Assembly: GCA_024234325.1 (NCBI GenBank)
Contig: JACKOJ010000004.1
Coordinates: forward strand, 186,001-250,000
Direction of reading: 5' to 3'
DNA: 64,000 bases
Origin: Pseudomonadales bacterium
GTDB taxonomy: Bacteria; Pseudomonadota; Gammaproteobacteria; Pseudomonadales; Pseudohongiellaceae
Notes under the pieces: generated by a model
Seen by the model: only the letters and a program-made list of their open reading frames with translations
The model's database searches: none
What the model was told of the DNA's origin: nothing
Translations under genes and position numbers: made by a program
Shown: positions 9,431 through 17,656 of the stretch, in pieces
How the letters are laid out: each line of letters starts with the position of its first letter
How positions within the stretch are numbered: position 1 is the first letter of the stretch

Positions 9431-10135
9431 ATGAAAACCTTGTTGAAGACAAAGACTCTCGCCGGCCTCGTTCTGTTGGCAGCAAGCTGGCCTTCGCTGG
9501 TACTGGCGGAACGCAATACGGAGCACGATGAGGCTTATCGCAGCGCCCTGAGCACGGTACAGGAAGCACCGGCCCGCATTGCCGAAGCCATGGCCGAGGT
9601 GCAGTCCGGGCAGGTGGCCCATTACGACTTCCTGCAGTTCGAGCACATTGAACTGGTACGCCACGCCCGCGCCCTGGCTTGGCCCCCCGGCGACCTCGCC
9701 AACGCGGACAAGCAGGCCCTGAAACAGGAAGCCGGTGCCCTGCTGGATTCGGCCAATGCGCTGGAATGGGTGATTTCCGACTTCCTGCGCGCCATGGCAC
9801 AGGCCCGCAGCGCCACCAGCAACACCCTGGATATCGCTGCCCAGTCCCGCGATGCCTCTACCCCGTCACTGCAGAGTGCATGGCAGGCTCTGGAGCTGCA
9901 GACCCTGCTGTTCATGAGCTCGGGCTACCAGGAGGGCTGGTCCGCGCTGGCGACAGCCTATGACGCCGTGCTGTCTGCGGATCTGTCCGAGCAGACTCGC
10001 CGAGAGTTGAGCTTTCAGAGGGAGCAACTGAGCCGCGCGGTGCCGCAACTTGAAGCACAACGCGAAGCACTCGCCGCCTCCGATGTCGGTGCCCACGCCG
10101 ACACCCTCCGCGCGCTGTACCAGTCTGCGATCTGA
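9431..10135 (+). CDS. Secreted helical protein, partner of the peroxidase, unknown function
   Basis: 234 residues from ATG 9431, preceded by GAAGGAGAG; an upstream in-frame ATG at 9389 lies inside the peroxidase gene and lacks a ribosome site. A signal peptide (cleavage near VLA-E) is followed by an all-helical, Ala-rich sequence. HYDFLQFEHIELVRHARALAWPP contains several His residues that could bind metal or haem. It starts 13 bases after the peroxidase stop, so the two are almost certainly one operon. No family recognised; the context suggests a periplasmic accessory to the di-haem enzyme (inference). Confidence 0.72.
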   Translation: MKTLLKTKTLAGLVLLAASWPSLVLAERNTEHDEAYRSALSTVQEAPARIAEAMAEVQSGQVAHYDFLQFEHIELVRHARALAWPPGDLANADKQALKQEAGALLDSANALEWVISDFLRAMAQARSATSNTLDIAAQSRDASTPSLQSAWQALELQTLLFMSSGYQEGWSALATAYDAVLSADLSEQTRRELSFQREQLSRAVPQLEAQREALAASDVGAHADTLRALYQSAI

Positions 10136-10147
10136 CACAACTCGCCT

Positions 10148-10190
10148 GGGTCCTCGGAATCACGCACTTGCATAGTGATTCCGAGGGCCC
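10148..10190 (+). terminator. Strong hairpin, terminator-like, after the peroxidase operon
   Basis: CCTCGGAATCAC (10152-10163) pairs perfectly with GTGATTCCGAGG (10175-10186), and flanking GGG/CCC bases extend the stem. The 11-base loop is followed by CTAAAATC rather than a T run, so Rho-independent termination is likely but not certain. Confidence 0.45.
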
Positions 10191-10230
10191 CTAAAATCCG
10201 CGCTGGTCTTGCCCCGGAGTATGCCCCACC

Positions 10231-10950
10231 GTGAACAGCGCCCTGATTCCCCTGATCGATGCCCTGCTGCCGCAGACGCAATGCGGCAAATGCGGCCATG
10301 AGGGCTGCCTGCCCTATGCGCGGGAGATCAGCGAGGGCGGTGCCATCAACAAGTGTCCGCCAGGCGGCAGCAGAACCATTGCGAAGCTCGCCCAACTGCT
10401 GCACCGCGACGTCGTACCGCTCGACCCTGTGCACGGAGTCGAATCCGTACGCCTGGTTGCCAGCATCCGCGAAAACGAGTGCATCGGCTGCACCAAATGC
10501 ATTCAGGCCTGCCCTGTCGATGCCATTCTCGGCGCCTCCAAACGCATGCACACAGTGATCGTGGACGAGTGCACGGGTTGTGATCTGTGCGTGGAACCCT
10601 GCCCCGTCGATTGCATCGACATGTTGCCGGTCTCCGGGGATGTCGCGGCACGCGACGAGGACGAAGCCCTGCGCCGCCAGCAGAGTGATTACTGGCGCCA
10701 GCGCTTCGAGGCGCGCAACCGCCGACTGGAGAAACAGCGCAGCGCCCTGCTTGCGCGCCGCAAGCTGGCTGCAGAAACGGCACGCCGCCTGTTGCAGGAA
10801 GAACCCAGCCAGCCGGTGGAAGTCGGCGTATGGATTCCCCCGCAGGAAAGACCGGTCATCCTCAGCGAAACGCAGGCCAAAGCGGACATTGCGGCGGCAC
10901 TTGCACGTGTGCGGGCGCGCAAGGCGGCACAACAGAAGGAAGAGCCATGA
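10231..10950 (+). CDS. RnfB-like ferredoxin protein without a membrane anchor
   Basis: 239 residues from a GTG start. An N-terminal Fe-S domain ([16 protein letters not shown], with a later Cys in NKCPPGG) resembles the 4Fe-4S domain of RnfB. Two classic ferredoxin clusters follow: [12 protein letters not shown] and [12 protein letters not shown]. The N-terminal transmembrane helix of true RnfB is absent, and the C-terminal third is a highly charged helix. No other rnf genes are in the window. The stop codon overlaps the ATG of nth (ATGA), so the two are translationally coupled; a role in supplying electrons or iron-sulfur clusters to Nth is an inference. Confidence 0.85.
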   Translation: MNSALIPLIDALLPQTQCGKCGHEGCLPYAREISEGGAINKCPPGGSRTIAKLAQLLHRDVVPLDPVHGVESVRLVASIRENECIGCTKCIQACPVDAILGASKRMHTVIVDECTGCDLCVEPCPVDCIDMLPVSGDVAARDEDEALRRQQSDYWRQRFEARNRRLEKQRSALLARRKLAAETARRLLQEEPSQPVEVGVWIPPQERPVILSETQAKADIAAALARVRARKAAQQKEEP

Positions 10951-11582
10951 ACAAACTCACCCGCGCCGAGATGTTCCGCCGCCTGCAGGCAGAGAACCCG
11001 GCCCCCACCACGGAACTCGAATACAACTCCACCTTTGAACTGCTGATTGCCGTCATTCTTTCTGCCCAGGCAACCGACGTTGGCGTGAACAAGGCTACCC
11101 GCCCCCTTTTTGCCGTGGCGAATACGCCGGAGAAAATTCTGGCGCTGGGCGTGGATGGCCTCAAGGCCTATATCAAAACGATCGGTCTGTTTAACACGAA
11201 GGCAGAGAACGTGATCAAGACCTGTGCGGCGCTGGTCGAGCGCCACGGCGGCGAAGTACCGGGCGAGCGCGCCGCACTTGAGGCCCTGCCGGGTGTGGGG
11301 AGAAAGACGGCCAACGTGGTGCTCAACACCGCCTTCCGCGAACCGGCCATGGCGGTGGACACCCACATTTTCCGCGTCTCCAACCGCACAGGGCTGGCAC
11401 CGGGAAAAAACGTGCTGGAAGTGGAAAAGAAACTGCTGAAAAACGTGCCGAAGGAATATCTGCTGGATGCCCACCACTGGCTGATTCTGCACGGCCGCTA
11501 TGTCTGCGTGGCACGCAAGCCCAAATGCGGCTCCTGTCTCATCGAAGACCTGTGCGACTACAAGTCCAAGACTCTTGATTGA
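10947..11582 (+). CDS. nth: Endonuclease III, DNA glycosylase/AP lyase
   Basis: 211 residues, the same length as E. coli Nth. The helix-hairpin-helix [13 protein letters not shown] carries the catalytic Lys, and VDTHIFRV carries the catalytic Asp. The 4Fe-4S loop near the C terminus fits C-x6-C-x2-C-x5-C ([17 protein letters not shown]). It removes oxidised pyrimidines and cleaves abasic sites in base-excision repair. The start overlaps the RnfB-like gene by four bases; the linkage of rnfB-type genes with nth is widespread in proteobacteria. Confidence 0.97.
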   Translation: MNKLTRAEMFRRLQAENPAPTTELEYNSTFELLIAVILSAQATDVGVNKATRPLFAVANTPEKILALGVDGLKAYIKTIGLFNTKAENVIKTCAALVERHGGEVPGERAALEALPGVGRKTANVVLNTAFREPAMAVDTHIFRVSNRTGLAPGKNVLEVEKKLLKNVPKEYLLDAHHWLILHGRYVCVARKPKCGSCLIEDLCDYKSKTLD

Positions 11583-11677
11583 CCCACCAGGCGCTGGTTT
11601 TGCAGGCGCGGGCTTCCAAGTAAGATTTCAAGCCATGGGCTGATCGCCTGCCCTGCAGTCGATCAAAAATATAACTC

Positions 11678-11712
11678 AAAAAAAAACGCCCGCAGATTCC
11701 TCTGCGGGCGTT
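11678..11712 (-). terminator. Rho-independent terminator of argG, also able to serve nth
   Basis: AACGCCCGCAGA (11685-11696) and TCTGCGGGCGTT (11701-11712) form a perfect 12-bp stem with a TTCC loop. Read leftward, it is followed by an uninterrupted run of nine T, a textbook terminator for argG. Rightward it has only a weak TTCTT, so it may act on nth less efficiently. Confidence 0.9.
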
Positions 11713-11732
11713 CTTATGACAGCAGAAATCGC

Positions 11733-12953
11733 TTACTTGAACTTGCGACCCTTGCCGGCCGCAATGCGCATGCGCAGGGCGTTGAGCTTGATGAAGCCTG
11801 CCGCGTCGGCCTGGTTGTAGGCACCGGCATCATCTTCAAAAGTCGCGATCTTCATGTCGAACAGGGAGTCTGCAGACTCGCGGCCCGCGAGAATCACATT
11901 GCCCTTGTACAGCTTCAGACGCACCTTGCCATTGACGTAGAGCTGGGAGTAGTCGATCAGTTGCTGCAGTGCCAGACGCTCGGGCGACCACCAGTAACCG
12001 TTATAGACCAGTGACGCATAACGCGGCATCAGCTCGTCCTTCAGGTGGGCCAGTTCGCGGTCCAGTGTCAGCGACTCGATCGCACGGTGGGCCTTCAGCA
12101 TGACAGTGCCGCCGGGGGTCTCGTAACAGCCACGGGACTTCATGCCCACATAGCGGTTCTCCACGATATCGGAACGACCGATTCCGTTTTCACCGGCGAT
12201 CTTGTTCAGCGTCGCCAGCACGGTGGCCGGTGTCATCTTCTCGCCATTGATGGCCACGATGTCACCCTTCACGTATTCCAGCTCGATATAGGTCGGTACG
12301 TCCGGGGCATTCTCGGGCGACACCGTCCACAGCCACATATCCTCTTCCGGCTCGGAACCCGGATCTTCCAGCAGGTCTCCCTCATAGGAGATGTGCAGCA
12401 GGTTGGCGTCCATGGAGTAGGGAGACTTGGTGCCGCGCTTCTTCTCCACCGCGATATTGTGGGTTTCGCAGTAGGCCATCAGCTTGTCGCGGGAGTTCAG
12501 GTCCCACTCGCGCCAGGGAGCAATCACCTTCACGCCCGGCTTCAGCGCGTAGGCACCCAGCTCGAAACGCACCTGGTCGTTGCCCTTGCCAGTGGCACCG
12601 TGGGAAATCGCGTCCGCACCGGTGGCGTCAGCAATCTCGACCAGACGCTTGGCGATCAGCGGACGGGCAATGGAGGTGCCCAACAGGTACTCGCCCTCGT
12701 ACAGGGTGTTGGCACGGAACATCGGGAACACGAAGTCACGTACGAACTCTTCGCGCAGGTCTTCGATGAAGATTTCCTTGATGCCCATGGCCTGTGCCTT
12801 GGCGCGTGCAGGCTCGACCTCGCCGCCCTGTCCCAGGTCGGCCGTAAAGGTCACTACTTCACACTGGTAGGTTTCGCTCAGCCATTTGGCAATAACCGAG
12901 GTGTCCAGTCCGCCGGAATAGGCCAGCACGACTTTCTTGATGCCAGACATCAT
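11733..12953 (-). CDS. argG: Argininosuccinate synthase
   Basis: 406 residues. The N-terminal P-loop [16 protein letters not shown] binds ATP, and [14 protein letters not shown] and [14 protein letters not shown] are family motifs. It joins citrulline and aspartate in the last-but-one step of arginine synthesis. Two adjacent ATG codons (12953, 12950) follow a GGAGTCA site; either may be used. argF, which makes its citrulline, lies 4 kb to the right. Confidence 0.97.
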   Translation of the reverse strand: MMSGIKKVVLAYSGGLDTSVIAKWLSETYQCEVVTFTADLGQGGEVEPARAKAQAMGIKEIFIEDLREEFVRDFVFPMFRANTLYEGEYLLGTSIARPLIAKRLVEIADATGADAISHGATGKGNDQVRFELGAYALKPGVKVIAPWREWDLNSRDKLMAYCETHNIAVEKKRGTKSPYSMDANLLHISYEGDLLEDPGSEPEEDMWLWTVSPENAPDVPTYIELEYVKGDIVAINGEKMTPATVLATLNKIAGENGIGRSDIVENRYVGMKSRGCYETPGGTVMLKAHRAIESLTLDRELAHLKDELMPRYASLVYNGYWWSPERLALQQLIDYSQLYVNGKVRLKLYKGNVILAGRESADSLFDMKIATFEDDAGAYNQADAAGFIKLNALRMRIAAGKGRKFK

Positions 12954-13068
12954 TGACTCCTTGCACTTTCAGCACATAGAAAAACGGGGGGTGAAAAGAG
13001 CGGGCATTGTACAGGGATCAGCGGGGAAATTCGACGGGCAGCTTGCGAAGCGGGCTTCGGTTGCAGGA

Positions 13069-13956
13069 TTAGCGGCGGCGCAGCATCAGGGTGACCCGAC
13101 GGTTGCGGTCGCGGTCGGCGGCGGTGCGCTCGTTGCGCACAATCAGGTACTCCGTCGTCTCCCCGAAATAGCGGGTCTCCAGCATGGCCTCGTCGATTCC
13201 GTGGTCCACCAGGTACTGGTGTACGGTGAAGGCGCGCAGGCGGGAATTTTCCAGGTTGTCGCGGCTGCTGCCAGCGGTATCCGTGAAGCCGTTGACCTGC
13301 ACCGAATACACACTCGGGTCGGCCTTGATGTAGAGAATGATATTGTCCAGCAGTTCCCGGCCCTGCTCGTCCAGATCCATCTGCCCCGCCTTCCAGAACA
13401 CCGTGGAGCGCTCGATCTGGCCGAAATTCACGGGCAGCAGGTCGGCCTGGCAGCTCTGGAACTCACGATAGGCATGCTGAAAATTCACCGGCGACACGGC
13501 CACCTGCACCGAATCCAGCTCGTTGTACCAGGTACGGCGGGTCACCGTGGGCATCATGCCCTTGAACAGCTCCGCCAGCACCAGCCGGGTGCTGTTTTCG
13601 TCCAGCACCACCGGACGGCTGCTGCGGGCGACGTCCACATAGCCCAGATCCTGTTGCCGCAGCTCATGCCGCCAGACAGGAGGGGACGAGGTCAGCAGCG
13701 CCCGGCCCTCGGCCATGCCGCTGTCGAGCGAATGCAGGGAAAACAGCATCGGCTCGCCCGCCTGACGGTAAAAGATGGCTTCGCCAAAACCGGGAATGAT
13801 ATGGGTCAGGGTACAGCCAAACACCGAGCCCTCCACGTTCCAGCGGGACGTATCGAAATCGGCGTGATAGACGAGATTGCCCGGCTGCACACTGGTAGCA
13901 GAGAGCATACTCATCAAAGATAAGGTAAACTTCAGGCTGTTTTTCATTCGCCGCAT
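13069..13956 (-). CDS. motY: MotY-like flagellar motor protein (OmpA C-terminal domain)
   Basis: 295 residues. A signal-like N terminus leads into a domain with the MotY features FVYHADFD-like and HELRQQDLGYVDVARSS. The C terminus is an OmpA-type peptidoglycan-binding domain (VNGFTDTAGSSRDN, with RNRRVTL at the end). MotY forms the T ring that anchors stator units in sodium-driven Vibrio and in Pseudomonas flagellar motors. The position between argG and pyrC matches Pseudomonas, which strengthens the call. The start is uncertain: ATG 13956 and ATG 13947 both lack a good ribosome site. Confidence 0.85.
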   Translation of the reverse strand: MRRMKNSLKFTLSLMSMLSATSVQPGNLVYHADFDTSRWNVEGSVFGCTLTHIIPGFGEAIFYRQAGEPMLFSLHSLDSGMAEGRALLTSSPPVWRHELRQQDLGYVDVARSSRPVVLDENSTRLVLAELFKGMMPTVTRRTWYNELDSVQVAVSPVNFQHAYREFQSCQADLLPVNFGQIERSTVFWKAGQMDLDEQGRELLDNIILYIKADPSVYSVQVNGFTDTAGSSRDNLENSRLRAFTVHQYLVDHGIDEAMLETRYFGETTEYLIVRNERTAADRDRNRRVTLMLRRR

Positions 13957-14102
13957 CTGGTCGTTAGGGTTTCCTGCTTTTAGGGGCGCGCCATAGCGGT
14001 ACCCACTTTAAACAGTGCCTCAGTAGACAAGCATCGGCAGGCCCACTGAAAACTTTACCCGATCATTCGAAGAAAATTGCTGAACAAGGTAGTCACGCAC
14101 GC

Positions 14103-15146
14103 ATGAAACAAATCACTCTGCTCCAACCCGACGACTGGCATGTGCACCTGCGCGATGCGGAAGCCCTGGAACACACCGTCGCCGCCACCGCCCGGTACTT
14201 TGCGCGCGCCATCGTGATGCCCAATCTTAAACCTCCCGTTGTGGACACCGCCAGTGCCCGCGCCTATCGCGAGCGCATTCTGGCGCAGGTACCCGCCGGG
14301 CTGAGCTTTGAGCCCCTGATGACGCTGTACCTGACGGACGCCACTCCGGTTGCCGAGATTGCCAAGGCGAAGCAGAGCGGCTTCGTGCACGCCCTGAAGT
14401 ATTACCCCGCAGGCGCCACCACCAATTCCGAAAACGGCGTGACTCATATCGACCGGGTCAGCCCGGTGCTTGAGGCCATGGCCGATCAGGGCATGCCCCT
14501 GCTGATTCACGGCGAGGTAACGGACGCCGCCATCGACATCTTCGATCGCGAGAAAGTTTTCATCGACACCATCCTGAATCCGCTGACACGCCGCTTCCCC
14601 ACGCTGAAAGTGGTGCTGGAACACATCACCACCGAGCACGCCGTGGACTTCGTGCTGGCCTGCGAGGGGCAGGTAGGCGCCACCATCACCGCCCACCACC
14701 TGCTCTACAACCGCACCGACATGCTGGCGGGCGGCGTGCGTCCGCATATGTACTGCCTGCCCATCCTGAAACGCAATGTGCACCAGCACGCGCTGATTCG
14801 TGCCGCCACCAGCGGCGATCCGCGTTTCTTCCTGGGCACGGACTCCGCCCCGCATATCCGCCACCTGAAAGAGAATGCCTGCGGCTGCGCGGGCAGCTAT
14901 ACCGCCTACGCCGCGTTGGAGCTTTACGCGGAGGTGTTCGAGAAGGCGGGCGCCCTGGACAAACTGGAAGGCTTTGCCAGCCACCACGGGCCGGACTTTT
15001 ACGGGCTGCCCCGCAACACGCGTCGCATTCGCCTGGAGAAATCCCCCTGGACCGTACCGGCCGACTACGCCTTCGGCAAGGAGCGCGTGGTGCCCCTGCG
15101 GGCCGGCGAGCAACTGCAGTGGCGCGTGGCGGAGGTGTCCGCATGA
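14103..15146 (+). CDS. pyrC: Dihydroorotase
   Basis: 347 residues, the length of the E. coli PyrC class. The zinc-binding WHVHLRD lies near the N terminus, [17 protein letters not shown] holds the carboxylated Lys, and FLGTDSAPH supplies the catalytic Asp. It closes carbamoyl-aspartate to dihydroorotate in pyrimidine synthesis. The stop overlaps the rnt start (ATGA), so the two are coupled. Confidence 0.97.
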   Translation: MKQITLLQPDDWHVHLRDAEALEHTVAATARYFARAIVMPNLKPPVVDTASARAYRERILAQVPAGLSFEPLMTLYLTDATPVAEIAKAKQSGFVHALKYYPAGATTNSENGVTHIDRVSPVLEAMADQGMPLLIHGEVTDAAIDIFDREKVFIDTILNPLTRRFPTLKVVLEHITTEHAVDFVLACEGQVGATITAHHLLYNRTDMLAGGVRPHMYCLPILKRNVHQHALIRAATSGDPRFFLGTDSAPHIRHLKENACGCAGSYTAYAALELYAEVFEKAGALDKLEGFASHHGPDFYGLPRNTRRIRLEKSPWTVPADYAFGKERVVPLRAGEQLQWRVAEVSA

Positions 15147-15784
15147 GCCTGGGAATTGATGAGGACGTCGCCGACACACCCATGGCGCAACGCTTTCGTG
15201 GCTACCTGCCCGTGGTGGTGGACATCGAGTGCGGCGGCTTCAACGCAAAAACGGACGCCATTCTGGAAATTGCGGCGGTGATTTTGGGCTTCGATGAGCA
15301 GGGCAAACTGGGCATCGAGCAGACCTTCTTCCAGCGCGTCATTCCCTTCGCGGGCGCGAATATTGAAGAGGCCGCGCTGAAGTTCACCGGCATCGACCCC
15401 TACCACCCCCTGCGCATTGCGAAATCCGAAAAGGACACCTTCGACGAGATGTTCCGCATCATCCGCAGTGCCATCAAGCACAACGGCTGCAAGCGCGCCG
15501 TGCTGGTGGCGCACAATGCGCATTTCGACCACGGCTTTATCAATGCCGCCACGGATCGCCATACCCTCAAGCGCAACCCCTTCCACCCCTTCTCCAGCTT
15601 CGATACCGCCACCCTCAGCGGCCTTGCCTACGGACAGACCGTGCTGGCGCGGGCCTGCGAAGCGGCGGGCATCGAATTCAGCAACACTGAAGCCCATTCG
15701 GCAAAATACGATGCGCACAAGACCGCGCAACTGTTCTGCGGCATCGTCAATAAATGGAAGGATCTCGGAGGGTGGCCGCTGTAG
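15143..15784 (+). CDS. rnt: Ribonuclease T
   Basis: 213 residues from ATG 15143, chosen because it overlaps the pyrC stop by four bases. The DEDDh exonuclease motifs are intact: [19 protein letters not shown] (E. coli has DVETAGF), [10 protein letters not shown] and the late [11 protein letters not shown] carrying the catalytic His and Asp. It trims the 3' ends of tRNA and other stable RNAs. The pyrC-rnt arrangement matches Pseudomonas. Confidence 0.95.
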   Translation: MSLGIDEDVADTPMAQRFRGYLPVVVDIECGGFNAKTDAILEIAAVILGFDEQGKLGIEQTFFQRVIPFAGANIEEAALKFTGIDPYHPLRIAKSEKDTFDEMFRIIRSAIKHNGCKRAVLVAHNAHFDHGFINAATDRHTLKRNPFHPFSSFDTATLSGLAYGQTVLARACEAAGIEFSNTEAHSAKYDAHKTAQLFCGIVNKWKDLGGWPL

Positions 15785-15806
15785 AGGCAGCCGCATAGAA
15801 GAGGGT

Positions 15807-15833
15807 CGGGCCATGCACGGTGTGCACGGCCCG
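15807..15833. terminator. Hairpin between the convergent rnt and grxD genes
   Basis: CGGGCCATGCAC (15807-15818) pairs with GTGCACGGCCCG (15822-15833) with one mismatch and a 3-base loop. It sits exactly between two converging stop codons, the position of a shared bidirectional terminator. No long T run follows on either strand. Confidence 0.5.
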
Positions 15834-15842
15834 GCGCGGAAA

Positions 15843-16163
15843 TCAGCCGTTCAGTTCCACGCTGTCGATCAGGGTCTGCAGCTCGCCGCTGTCAAACATG
15901 TCCGTCACGATGTCGCAGCCACCAACGAGTTCACCGTTGACATAGAGCTGCGGGAAGGTCGGCCAGTTGGCAATGGTGGGCAGCGTCGCACGAATTTCCG
16001 GGTTGGCCAGAATATCCACATAGGCAAAGCGTTTGCCGCAGGACATCAGACAGCGCACCGCCTGCGCGGAGAAACCACACTGGGGCTGATCCGGGCTGCC
16101 TTTCATGTACAGCAGAATGGGGTTGGAACTGATCTGTTCTCTGATAGTGTTTTCAATGCTCAT
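15843..16163 (-). CDS. grxD: Monothiol glutaredoxin Grx4
   Basis: 106 residues from ATG 16163; an upstream in-frame start would add an unrelated leader. The CGFS active site lies in SPDQPQCGFSAQAV, and WPTFPQLYVNGELVGGCDIV is the glutathione/cluster-binding segment. CGFS glutaredoxins bind a 2Fe-2S cluster with glutathione and hand clusters on in iron-sulfur assembly, usually with BolA. It converges on rnt. Confidence 0.96.
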   Translation of the reverse strand: MSIENTIREQISSNPILLYMKGSPDQPQCGFSAQAVRCLMSCGKRFAYVDILANPEIRATLPTIANWPTFPQLYVNGELVGGCDIVTDMFDSGELQTLIDSVELNG

Positions 16164-16179
16164 AATGAATCCGGTTTGC

Positions 16180-16217
16180 CTGGCAGGCAGGGACGGGACG
16201 CAACCACTGCCTGCCAG
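16180..16217. repeat. 11-bp perfect inverted repeat upstream of grxD
   Basis: CTGGCAGGCAG (16180-16190) and CTGCCTGCCAG (16207-16217) are exact complements around a 16-base loop. It begins 17 bases upstream of the grxD start codon, in its presumed leader, so it could be an RNA hairpin affecting translation or an operator. Confidence 0.5.
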
Positions 16218-16332
16218 CGTGATCACTCCGATGAACGGTTCTGGCCCTTCTCTGGGTCAGCACCACAATGGCGGCATTCTACCCGATTGCACGGCAGATT
16301 TTTACCAGAACTTGCGCTGACGGCAGGCCACA

Positions 16333-16360
16333 TTGCCTCTGCCTTGCAAAGTAATATAAG
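16333..16360 (+). promoter_or_regulatory. Possible sigma-70 promoter toward argF
   Basis: TTGCCT (16333-16338), 16-base spacer, TATAAG (16355-16360). It faces argF, with the start site expected near 16367. Called from the hexamers only. Confidence 0.35.
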
Positions 16361-16643
16361 ATAGCCGCTTGCTTAAGAAACCGGCGTACAAACAGCCCCT
16401 TATCGTATTTTTTGAGACGGCTTTTCCCGACATTGCTTTTACAGATACAGAAAGCAGGTCGATTCAGAAAGGGGCCATTTGGACACCGGCACACTCGGTC
16501 ACCCCGTGCCCGCAACGCAAACTGCGTACTCCCGTGACTCTTCCGCGCTGCTCACCTGACAGGTTCGGCCTGACGGGGGCGTTTTGAATTGAGCAACCGG
16601 GGTACAGAACCAACGTTTGAGGACAAAGACAGACCTTACTGCC

Positions 16644-17543
16644 ATGAGCACTCGACACTTTCTGACACTGATGGACCTGAGCCGGGATGAGCTGCACGCC
16701 ATTATCCAGCGCGCCATCGCACTCAAGAACAGCCCGATGCTGCACAACGACTCCCTGCAGCACAAAACCCTGGCCATGATTTTTGAGAAATCCTCCACCC
16801 GCACCCGCGTGGCCTTTGAAGTCGCCATGACCCAGCTTGGTGGCAGCAGCCTGTTTCTGTCCACCGATGACACCCAGCTCGGTCGCGGCGAGCCGCTGGA
16901 GGACACCGCGCGCGTCATTTCCCGCATGGTGGATTTCGTCACCATCCGCACCTTTGAACACAGCAAGCTGGAGCTGTTTGCGCAGCACTCCCGCGTGCCG
17001 GTGATCAACGCCCTGAGCGACGATTACCACCCCTGCCAGTTGCTGGCAGACATGCAGACCTATTTCGAGCATCGCGGCGACATCCAGGGCAAGCGCGTCA
17101 CCTGGGTAGGCGACGGCCACAACATGTGCCAGTCCTACATGAACGCCGCCGAGCAGTTCGATTTTGAACTGACCATTGCCTGCCCCGAAGGCTTCGACCC
17201 CGACCCGGCCCTGCTGGAGGCGCGCAGCCATCGTGTACGCCTGCTGCGCGACCCGCACGAGGCAGTGAAGGACGCCGATCTGGTCGCCACCGATGTGTGG
17301 GCATCCATGGGCCAGGAAGAGGAACGCCAGAAGCGCCTGAAGATCTTTGCCGACTATCAGGTGGACGAAGAAATGATGGCACTGGCAAAATCGGATGCCC
17401 TGTTCTTCCACTGCCTGCCCGCGCATCGCGGTGAAGAAGTCTCGGCCGGTGTTCTGGATGCCCCGAACTCGGTCGTGTGGGACGAGGCGGAAAACCGTCT
17501 GCACACCAAGAAAGCCCTGCTGGAGTTTTTGTGCAAGCCATGA
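16644..17543 (+). CDS. argF: Ornithine carbamoyltransferase
   Basis: 299 residues from ATG 16644, giving the standard start [12 protein letters not shown]. The carbamoyl-phosphate site STRTR (in [12 protein letters not shown]), HPCQLLAD and the ornithine-loop [13 protein letters not shown] are all present. It makes citrulline for argG in arginine synthesis. The frame extends upstream to 16617, but those residues are not typical. A GC-rich hairpin follows the gene. Confidence 0.96.
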   Translation: MSTRHFLTLMDLSRDELHAIIQRAIALKNSPMLHNDSLQHKTLAMIFEKSSTRTRVAFEVAMTQLGGSSLFLSTDDTQLGRGEPLEDTARVISRMVDFVTIRTFEHSKLELFAQHSRVPVINALSDDYHPCQLLADMQTYFEHRGDIQGKRVTWVGDGHNMCQSYMNAAEQFDFELTIACPEGFDPDPALLEARSHRVRLLRDPHEAVKDADLVATDVWASMGQEEERQKRLKIFADYQVDEEMMALAKSDALFFHCLPAHRGEEVSAGVLDAPNSVVWDEAENRLHTKKALLEFLCKP

Positions 17544-17583
17544 TCATGCGGATACCGCACAGACAGGCCCGCAACAAGACCAT

Positions 17584-17607
17584 CGCCCCGCTCTCGCGAG
17601 CGGGGCG
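17584..17607 (+). terminator. GC-rich hairpin after argF
   Basis: CGCCCCGCTC (17584-17593) and GAGCGGGGCG (17598-17607) form a perfect 10-bp stem with a 4-base loop. GAAAACG follows instead of a T run, so efficiency is uncertain. Confidence 0.45.
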
Positions 17608-17656
17608 GAAAACGATGCGCCCGCGCGGCGAGTTTGCCACGCACTAGGACACACTC

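Larger units (their letters stand above)
16164..16643. other. Divergent intergenic region grxD / argF
   Basis: 480 bases without a supported gene. It holds an 11-bp inverted repeat just upstream of grxD (16180-16217) and a likely sigma-70 promoter reading toward argF (16333-16360), leaving a leader of more than 250 bases before argF. Short open frames in the leader have no ribosome site or recognisable product. I could not identify a convincing ArgR box. Confidence 0.5.

Noticed and set aside
16460..16640. ArgR operator upstream of argF
   Set aside because: No sequence close to a TGTCGC-N8-AA or TGAATAATTATTCA-type ARG box could be found, so arginine repression is not claimed.
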